Program-made: the position numbers and the translations under genes | The notes under the pieces: generated by a model | Seen by the model: the letters and a program-made list of their open reading frames with translations, nothing else | Told to the model about the DNA's origin: nothing | The model's database searches: none | NCBI RefSeq assembly: GCF_000955955.1 | Contig: NZ_JYJG01000181.1 | Location: 1 to 13,894 of the forward strand | DNA length: 13,894 bases | DNA from: Lentzea aerocolonigenes | GTDB taxonomy: Bacteria; Actinomycetota; Actinomycetes; Mycobacteriales; Pseudonocardiaceae | Direction: 5' to 3' | Shown here: one piece after another, positions 10,101 through 13,894 of the stretch | Layout: each line of letters begins with the position of its first letter | Numbering within the stretch: the first letter of the stretch is position 1

Positions 10101-13100
10101 ATCACGCCGGTGTCGCACGAGATCAGCGTGAGGGCCTCGGTGCCCGCCGTGCCGTCGCGGAACGCCTTCAGGTCGTGCAGCACCCGGCCGAAGGTCTCGC
10201 CGTCGACCTGGACGGTGCGGCCGTCGACGAGGTCGAGGTGCACGGCGTCGCCCTCGCCGTGCGCGAAGACGTAGGAGGAGTTCTCCGGCCACGGCGCGGT
10301 TTCGGAATGGCTCCGGCCTTGCGTCTCGGCGGCGTCGAGACCTTCCTCCGTCGGGTATCCGGCGTCGTAGCGACGCGTGGTGCCGGTCGGCTCGGACGTC
10401 ACGGCGCCCATGTCGTCACGCAGGTCGCGGCCCACGGTGAAGGCCACGCCGGCCGGGGTGCCGTCCGCGCGGTGGATCGCGGTGGCCCGCACGTCGCCGG
10501 TGCGGAAGGTGGTCGGCGCACGGCCGTCACCGATCATCGCGGGCAGCACGGAGTTCTCGATGACGTCCGGCGTCGGGAACGCACGCCACCGGCCACCGCG
10601 GTCCAGCACGGTCTCGCCGCCGCGGTCCAGCAGAGCCCCGGCGCCTCCGAACAACGGGCCGCGCAGGCGCACGTCCGTCGTCGGCGCCACCACCAGGTGG
10701 TCCATCGCGGCATCCCGCAGCCCGCGCTCGAAGTCCCGCGCCGCACCACCCGGCCCGTCGAGGGCACCGCTGCGACCGGACAACAGGACCAGCGACGCGG
10801 CCTCGTTGTGCTCCGACATGCGGCGGAACGAGTCCAGTCCGGTCAACACCTCGGCGAACGTCGTGCCGTCCACGCGCAGCGGCGTGCCGTCGCTCAGCCG
10901 CAGCTCGAAGTGGCGCTCTCCGCCGGCCACCGCGACGTACTGCGCGTCGGCCCGCCACGGCGAGACGATCCGTTCCGCACCGCGAAGACCGGGGAACGCC
11001 GAGGACGTCTCCGGGTGCACGTAGCCGCGCAGGTGCGACTCCGCCGGTGCCTGCCCCCACTTCAGTGAACGTGTGCCCTCCTTGCCGGACAGGAAGGTCA
11101 GGCCGATCTCCTCGCCGCCCCGCACCAACGGCCGGACCCGCACCTCACCCGGTTCGAAGTGGCGGATCTCCCCGCTCGGGTCCACCCCGAACGGCCGCCG
11201 GTCCGTCCACGTCATCCGGTCGAGCTCGGCCACCGTGCCGCGAACCGGCGCCGCCTCCCGGTCCACGGCAGGAAGGACGGACTCGTCGCCCTCGTCGATC
11301 GTGTCGAGCCTTCCCGGCGTTGCCTCAGCGGCTTCGTCAGTCCTCCTGGGACTCGCTTCCTCGGGTGCGCGCAGGAAGTCCTCGATCGTCCTCCGCCCGC
11401 CCGGCGACGGCTCCTCGTCGATCGGCTCGTTCAGGAGGTCGAGCAGCGACTTCCTCGGCCGAGCGCTCTCCGACGGCGGCATCTCGGTGCCGGTCCGCGT
11501 TCCCGCGTCGACCGGCTCGGCCAGACCGAGCTGTTCGAGGCCGGCGCGGTCGGTCTCGATGACGATGGGGCTGTCCGGCACGGTGCGCACCGGCTCTGTC
11601 CAGGCCTCCGGCGCCTTCGAGCTGCGGAAGGTGGGCGTGACCGTCCATTGCGGAGTGAGCCGGACCAGGTAGCGCTCGTCGCCCCTGCCCGTCGGCGCGG
11701 CGCCCTCCTCCGACGAGGTCTCCTTCGTGGTCTTGACGGTCTGCTCGGCCTTCGACTGGTAGTCGACCGCCTTCACGAAGTTCTCGATCACGTTGAAGCC
11801 GGGCCGCTGCCTGGCGTTGTCGAGGTTCACCGCACTGGCGGTGGCCGCCGGCATCAGGCCGGTCTGGACACTGGTGGTCCGGTTGACCTTCGTGGTGTCC
11901 GTGTCCGACGTCTTGGTGGTCAGCTCGGTTCGCACCGGGCCGATCAGCTCCCGCTTCACCACGTCGGCCGTGATGTCGACCTGTCGCACCGCATCCGACG
12001 TGATCTTGACGGTGTAGGGCTCGCCGGCCAGCAGGCCGCGCAGGTGTGCCCGCAGCGGCAGGGACCCGGTCGCCGCCTGCAACTGGTGGATCGCGCGCGG
12101 GTGCAGCACGGGCCGGGGGCCGTCGCCGCGCGCCAGCACCTCCAGCGCCTCGTGCAACGCGGGCGAGTCGAACGGCCGGACGTGCAGCGGCGTCTCGTCC
12201 TTCAGCCCGGCGGGCAGCTCCCGTGCCTGCTGCCACTCCTTCAGCGACCCGGTGGCCTCCCGCTGCGACGGCGTCTGGTGCCCGTCGACCGGAACCGTCT
12301 CGTCCTTCGGCACGACCGAGCGCACTGCGGACGGCAGCGTGAAGTCGGTGGACCAAGGCTTCTCGTACCAGGTGCTGCCGGGGAAGTAGCGGCGGAACTT
12401 GGTGGCCCGCGAGTAGTTGTAGACGTCCATCGTGACGTGCAGGTCGTGCAGGAACTCGACGGCGTCCAACGACCTCTTGGCGGTCACGGTCTCGCTGTGC
12501 TCGTGCGTCACGGTGCGGGTGGTCGTGGTTTCCCCGAGGCCACCGACGCTGAGGCCGAAGCCGCCGGCGGGGAGGCCCTTCTTGCCCAGCCCGACCTGCG
12601 CGCCGATGCCCCAGTCCATGCTCCACACCGAACTGGTGGAGGACCCGGAGGTCCGGGACGCCGCCGTCTGGGCCTCGACCGTCTCGTCGAAGGCGAGGCG
12701 GTGGAACTCGCCGGGACCGAGGTTCGCACGCAGCACCACGAGCTGCTCGACGCGGCCGAAGACGTTGATGGCCGGCAGGAAGACCGGCAGGCCGCCGTTC
12801 AGCATGCTGCGCAGTGCCGGGCTGAACTCCGCTCCGGTCAGGGTCGGCCCGAGCACGTCGTTGACGAGCCGGTCGTTGATGGAGCCGAAGTCGCCGGCGC
12901 CGCGGCTCACGAGGTCGGACCGGGGTGAGGACAGCACCTCCTGGGCGAGCTCGACCACCGAGGCGGGAATGCTCCTGGCGCCCTGCTCGACCGACCATTC
13001 GTCGATCCTGCTGGAGATCTGGAAGAGCAGCTCCTTGCCCGCCTCCAGGCGGTGCAGCTCCACCCGGCCGCTGCCACGGCCCACGTTGGAGGGCGCGGCG

Positions 13101-13894
13101 ACGTCGGGGTCGGCGTTCTCCTGCCGCGGGCCACGTTCGTCACGCGCCCCTGTCTCGTCCGAGCCGTGGTCCGAACCGTTGTCGTTGTCGTTGTCGTTGT
13201 CCGAACGGTGTTCCGAGCCGCGTTCCGGGCTGGAGTCGGTCTCACCCTCGTTCGTGCGCCGGTAGGCCTTCGCCTCCTCGGGGAGCAGGTGCTCGATGTC
13301 CGCGTCCCGCAGCAGACCGATCTGGTGGATCTCGCTGGCGGGGATCCACGCCGTGGCGGCGTCCGGCACGTGCACGCGCATCGCGTCCGAAGTGCCGCGG
13401 CCGTCGTGCTGGCCGCCGAGGAAGTCGTGCCAGCGCTGCCGCTTGGTGGTGTGCACGTCGTACGTCGCGTCGAAGGCGACCAGGTAGGCACGCTCGGACC
13501 GAGTGTGGACCAGGGTCTCCTTGACACCGGTGCCCTCGGTCGAGCCCTGCCTGCTCGTGTAGTTCACGCCGCCGGCGCCCAGCGCGACGACGGAGGCGAA
13601 CTCGTGGCCGAGCGGAGGCACGTCGACAGCGCCGGCACCGACCTCGATGCCCTTGCCCTTCTGCCTTTCAGCGGTCCGGCCGTGTTCCACCACCTCAGCG
13701 GTGGAGAACTTGTGCGTGGTGTCGACGGAGACGATGCGGGGGTTCGTCAGGTCCGCGGACAGGTCGACCCGCACGACGCGTTCCCGGTCGCCGAGCAGAC
13801 CGGGCCGGTTGTAGGTCCGCAGCTCCACGGTGTCCTTGAACACCGCGGTCCGGTCGAACCGTCCGGCCCGCGCCGGGAGCTCGGCGAAGGCCTC
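1..13894 (-). CDS. Giant repetitive protein with tandem caspase/CHAT-like His/Cys domains, internal fragment (lonely Cys domain family, probable)
   Basis: The minus frame with codons starting at 13894 is open through the whole window (4631 codons, ending with a partial codon at base 1), with strong G/C preference at third positions and coherent, repeated protein sequence. Start and stop lie outside, so full length, signal peptide and terminal domains are unknown. Order: residues 1-896 are beta- and helix-containing repeats plus linkers; residues 896-4631 are 18 bricks of about 200 residues in three variants (A, B, C). Six B bricks carry His-Gly and Ser-Cys motifs about 50 residues apart, as in clan CD cysteine peptidases. 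A and C bricks lack the pair. Seen: frame, repeats, motifs. Known from memory, unchecked: RefSeq uses 'lonely Cys domain-containing protein' for giant actinobacterial proteins with a conserved SC. Inferred: peptidase fold; role as exported effector or self-processing protein is a guess. No frameshift was found. Confidence 0.95.
1259..1504 (-). repeat. Near-identical direct repeat, copy 2 (partner at 5816-6061)
   Basis: Partner of the C3 segment; same reading frame, no gaps, same VDGPVLARVVGESEAFRGAE and GGVEVVAGADGTPVLRAG protein sequence. Differences are scattered single bases, with one cluster around the FGFRDSVF / YGLRESVF codons. Confidence 0.85.
1262..2974 (-). repeat. Super-repeat 6: bricks A6, B6, C6
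   Basis: A6 starts at Asp 2974 (DATGDVRRFEPVEVQVRPM) with YVAVRG and Gly 2569 (LLAGRSG). B6 follows FRTGEVRVARV; its domain starts at 2128. C6 follows FAPGEVRSTPMV and runs from 1585, with Ser 1417 (VALAVSQPVD), ending in SVFESRGGVEVVAG and DGW at 1264. It is the closest relative of unit 3. A linker (1261-1106) ends in PWVDQRPMGYD. Spacing to A7 is 1869 bp. Confidence 0.9.
1835..2128 (-). other. B6 caspase/CHAT-like domain, His 2092 / Cys 1942
   Basis: YVTVHG (window residue 3935), LELTDGRKV, EALTLISCEVG (Cys at residue 3985, spacing 50), VADDFQRALVELGYHQ, PVVAPTK. Nearly colinear with B3, with no indel between His and Cys. Confidence 0.65.
3086..3709 (-). repeat. Unit 5: solitary brick A5 without B and C
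   Basis: A5 starts at Asp 3709 with RRFEAGEVQVQRMWRKTNP. It has YVAVRG and LLTNWSG, with Asn 3286 at the Cys position, then MAPTTEIRLRTD and WRAFPAADVRTSDVPV near 3121-3086. After a short linker (3085-2975) it meets A6 directly, only 735 bp from its own start, where other units take 1806-2022 bp. Both missing bricks (about 1.1 kb) are absent without loss of frame. RTSDVPV could be the remnant of the FRTSxV motif that opens a B brick. Confidence 0.85.
3785..5524 (-). repeat. Super-repeat 4: bricks A4, B4, C4
   Basis: A4 belongs to the RMWRRTDP subtype (with A5 and A7). It has YVAVRA, and Asp 5095 (LLADRSG) at the Cys position. B4 follows FRSSEVRITSING; its domain starts at 4651. C4 follows FQPREVRSTPIM and runs from 4102; it is the most diverged C copy (FHVSAESDVDGRILVYTG), but keeps VDGP-like HIDGPAFARVVAES and Ser 3925 (LALVMSTPLD). 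Its end, FLVENPVHEPRG, replaces the usual FGFRESVFE. A linker (3784-3710) joins A5. Confidence 0.9.
4358..4651 (-). other. B4 caspase/CHAT-like domain, His 4615 / Cys 4465
   Basis: YVNMHG (window residue 3094) and EALTLLSCSVA (Cys at residue 3144, spacing 50). It is the only B copy in which Cys is encoded by TGT, and the conserved Gly after the Cys strand is replaced (SVAANR instead of STGA). The helix FAHDFQQAIAGLGYH and strand PVVAPT are intact. Confidence 0.6.
5525..5818 (-). other. Long acidic/Pro-rich linker between super-repeats 3 and 4 (residues 2693-2790)
   Basis: The longest inter-unit linker in the array, rich in Asp, Glu, Gly, Pro and Ser (for example DEEITPAEADGGNAPDD), with no predicted strands. 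It ends in PVPQPPPWVDRRPMGVD. The PWVD.RPMG tail recurs before A7, although the rest of the linker does not. Confidence 0.8.
5816..6061 (-). repeat. Near-identical direct repeat, copy 1 (partner at 1259-1504)
   Basis: 246 bp within C3 align without gaps to 1259-1504 within C6 at about 90 % identity by eye, including long identical runs. The offset is constant at 4557 bp. This is much closer than C3 is to C1, C2 or C4, so it reflects recent duplication or gene conversion. Confidence 0.85.
6389..6682 (-). other. B3 caspase/CHAT-like domain, His 6646 / Cys 6496
   Basis: A good reference copy: YVTLHG (His at window residue 2417), LELNDGRKV, EALTLLSCSTG (Cys at residue 2467, spacing 50), VADDFQRALAEFGYHQ, PVVAPTK. 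The order HG, DG, LLSC-TG, helix, VVA strand resembles CHAT/caspase domains. Confidence 0.65.
7243..7278 (-). repeat. 18-bp tandem duplication inside brick A3
   Basis: Bases 7243-7260 and 7261-7278 (GGCGCAGTTCGAACGAG plus one differing base) match at 17 of 18 positions. In protein this doubles SFELRL, the strand just after the degenerate Arg-Gly motif. Unit 6 lacks it: the A-start offset between units 3 and 6 is 4572 bp but 4554 bp after the duplication, a difference of exactly 18. Confidence 0.95.
7619..9352 (-). repeat. Super-repeat 2: bricks A2, B2, C2
   Basis: A2 begins at Asp 9352 (DPSGEVRRFEPGEVQVRPL) and has YVAVRG, with Gly 8947 (LLSGRSG) at the Cys position and the LDGPGG insertion as in A1. 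B2 follows FRTAEVRTRAV; its domain starts at 8494. C2 follows FAPDAVRSEPVV and runs from 7942, with Ser 7774 (LALVTSTPLD), FGFRETVFE and a tail that ends in DGW at 7621. A short linker (7618-7547) precedes A3. Spacing to A3 is 1806 bp. Confidence 0.9.
8203..8494 (-). other. B2 caspase/CHAT-like domain, His 8458 / Cys 8308
   Basis: The most diverged B copy: HLFTHG instead of YV.xHG and AILLMSCTTG instead of EALTLLSC, yet both putative dyad residues (window residues 1813 and 1863) and the 50-residue spacing are kept. It ends in AAHDFQRTLAEFGHHQPVV. Confidence 0.65.
9509..11209 (-). repeat. Super-repeat 1: bricks A1, B1, C1
   Basis: A1 (from 11209) opens with HFEPGEVRVRPL and has YVAVAG where B copies have His-Gly, then VLLSGRSG with Gly at 10777 in place of Cys. 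It carries a short LDGPGG insertion shared only with A2. B1 follows FRTGDVRA; its domain starts at 10297 with His 10261 and Cys 10117 (LISCDTG). C1 follows FAPADVRSVPVV; its domain starts near 9784 and has Ser 9610 (LALVPST), ending in FGFRESVYE. A unique, acidic linker (9508-9353) leads to unit 2. Spacing to A2 is 1830 bp. Confidence 0.9.
10016..10297 (-). other. B1 caspase/CHAT-like domain, His 10261 / Cys 10117
   Basis: Strand YVFAHG carries His at window residue 1212; strand EALTLISC carries Cys at residue 1260. The His-Cys distance is 48 residues, two fewer than in the other five copies. The domain ends in helix VAHDLQRALDQFG and strand PVVAPT. Confidence 0.65.
11210..11599 (-). other. 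Pro/Glu/Arg-rich linker before the repeat array (residues 766-895)
   Basis: Mostly low-complexity charged sequence with Pro, Glu and Asp, containing two short helical-looking islands, KSLLDLLNEPIDEEP and RTIEDFLRAPEE. It joins the N-terminal side region to the first A brick and has no counterpart among the later, shorter linkers. Confidence 0.7.
11600..12360 (-). other. N-terminal side region c: third helical plus beta segment (residues 512-765)
   Basis: A Pro/charged connector (about residues 513-555) leads to helices (SPALHEALEVLARG; AIHQLQAATGSL; LRAHLRGLLAG). Then come strands from EPYTVKITSDAV onward, a Thr-rich segment (ELTTKTSDTDTTKVNRTTS), a variable middle, a second charged/Thr-rich segment (KAEQTVKTTKETSSEE) and the closing strand ERYLVRLTPQWTV. 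The order parallels region b and the visible end of region a, suggesting a repeat of roughly 250-300 residues on the N-terminal side. No catalytic residues are recognised. Confidence 0.5.
12361..13086 (-). other. N-terminal side region b: helical segment followed by beta hairpin segment (residues 270-511)
   Basis: Residues about 271-375 look helical (ELHRLEAGKELLFQISSRI; VVELAQEVLSS; ALRSMLNGGLP). They lead into strands FGRVEQLVVLRANLG and FHRLAFDETVEA, then a Ser/Thr-rich stretch, an alternating hydrophobic/Gly stretch (residues 424-455, listed separately), a second Thr-rich stretch and a closing strand VEFLHDLHVTMDVYNY. The helix-then-beta order is repeated in region c: compare LRSMLNGGLPVFLPAI with LRGLLAGEPYTVKI. 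I recognise no named domain. Confidence 0.5.
12530..12625 (-). other. Possible amphipathic beta hairpin (residues 424-455)
   Basis: The strand WSMDWGIGAQVGLG places W, M, W, I, A, V and L at alternate positions with S, D, G, G, Q, G and G between them. A turn of Lys-Lys-Gly-Leu-Pro-Ala follows, then a return strand GGFGLSVGGLG with F, L and V alternating. Ser/Thr-rich arms flank both sides (SSGSSTSS-like before, ETTTTRTVTHEHSE after). This alternation is typical of membrane-inserting beta hairpins in pore formers but also of soluble beta sandwiches, so the membrane role is only a hypothesis. Confidence 0.35.
13087..13255 (-). other. Asp/Asn/Glu-rich disordered linker (residues 214-270)
   Basis: Low-complexity, strongly charged sequence including SDNDNDNDNGSDHGSDE, with many Arg, Asp, Glu and Ser and almost no hydrophobic residues. 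It separates region a from the next helical segment and is likely an unstructured, protease-accessible connector. The reading frame is maintained on both sides. Confidence 0.8.
13178..13201 (-). repeat. Perfect hexanucleotide microsatellite, four copies
   Basis: Plus strand GTTGTC occurs four times without error; on the coding strand it reads GAC AAC four times, giving Asp-Asn x4. Because the unit is 6 bp, gain or loss of copies by slippage would stay in frame and change only linker length. Confidence 0.9.
13256..13894 (-). other. N-terminal side region a: beta-rich, Gly/Thr-rich segment (residues 1-213)
   Basis: This segment is cut by the window edge. It reads as a succession of strands with Thr/Ser-rich stretches around a Gly-rich middle (IEVGAGAVDVPP near residue 95), then the strand YLVAFDATYDV. 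The same order (Thr-rich, Gly-rich, Thr-rich, closing hydrophobic strand) recurs at residues 403-495 and 625-755, so I read it as the end of a diverged repeat that probably continues upstream. No catalytic motif is recognised. The segment ends in helical sequence (IEHLLPEEAKAYRR) before the acidic linker. Confidence 0.5.

Noticed and set aside
6929..11068. Plus-strand open frame of 1379 codons
   Set aside because: Same antisense shadow effect; its repeats are the complements of super-repeats 1-3 and the composition is Arg/His-rich.
1..11209. Regular repeats considered as a CRISPR array or an NRPS/PKS module array
   Set aside because: Repeats are 1.8-2.0 kb and protein-coding, not short with unique spacers. 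None of the adenylation, condensation, ketosynthase or carrier-protein motifs is present.
11159..12928. Plus-strand open frame of 589 codons opposite the N-terminal side region
   Set aside because: Overlaps a coherent minus-strand protein with better third-position GC. No start context or family support.
11337..12998. Minus-strand open frame of 553 codons in another register
   Set aside because: Out of frame with the giant gene; its translation is Arg/Gly-rich with no recognisable domains, and it lies entirely inside the main frame.

Overview
The window is high-GC DNA (roughly 70 % by eye) with almost every third codon position G or C in the coding frame, which suggests an actinomycete. The style (secreted-looking modular giant protein) would fit Streptomyces or a Pseudonocardiales genus, but the sequence does not settle which. 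There is no intergenic DNA. I translated the whole minus strand by hand in the frame whose codons begin at 13894 and found no stop codon: the window is an internal slice, 4631 codons long, of one giant gene read from 13894 towards 1. Neither its start nor its end is present. Long open frames on the plus strand (for example 137-5719 and 6929-11068) are antisense shadows of it.

Layout, in protein order (residues numbered from the window edge). Positions 13894-11210 hold a non-catalytic-looking N-terminal side region. It contains diverged helix-plus-beta repeats, an Asp/Asn-rich linker with a perfect hexanucleotide repeat, and one stretch with the strict hydrophobic/small alternation of an amphipathic beta hairpin. 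It ends in a Pro/Glu-rich linker. Positions 11209-1 are a hierarchical repeat array. The basic brick is about 200 residues: a short beta motif (F-x-x-G-E-V ... V-x-F) followed by a caspase/CHAT-like alpha/beta domain. Three variants (A, B, C) make a super-repeat of about 1.8-2.0 kb. The order in the window is A1B1C1 A2B2C2 A3B3C3 A4B4C4 A5 A6B6C6 A7B7, or 18 bricks, with B7 running off the edge.

The B variant always keeps a His-Gly pair after one hydrophobic strand and a Ser-Cys pair after the next. The two are 50 residues apart in five copies and 48 in the other. This is the pattern of a clan CD (caspase/CHAT) cysteine peptidase dyad. In A copies the His is Arg (Ala in A1) and the Cys is Gly, Asp or Asn. 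In C copies the Cys position is always Ser and the His-Gly is gone. Each super-repeat therefore appears to hold one dyad-bearing domain between two degenerate sisters. From memory, proteins of this kind are named 'lonely Cys domain-containing protein' in actinobacterial annotation; I could not verify this. The function is unknown; a giant exported effector or toxin-like protein is an inference only.
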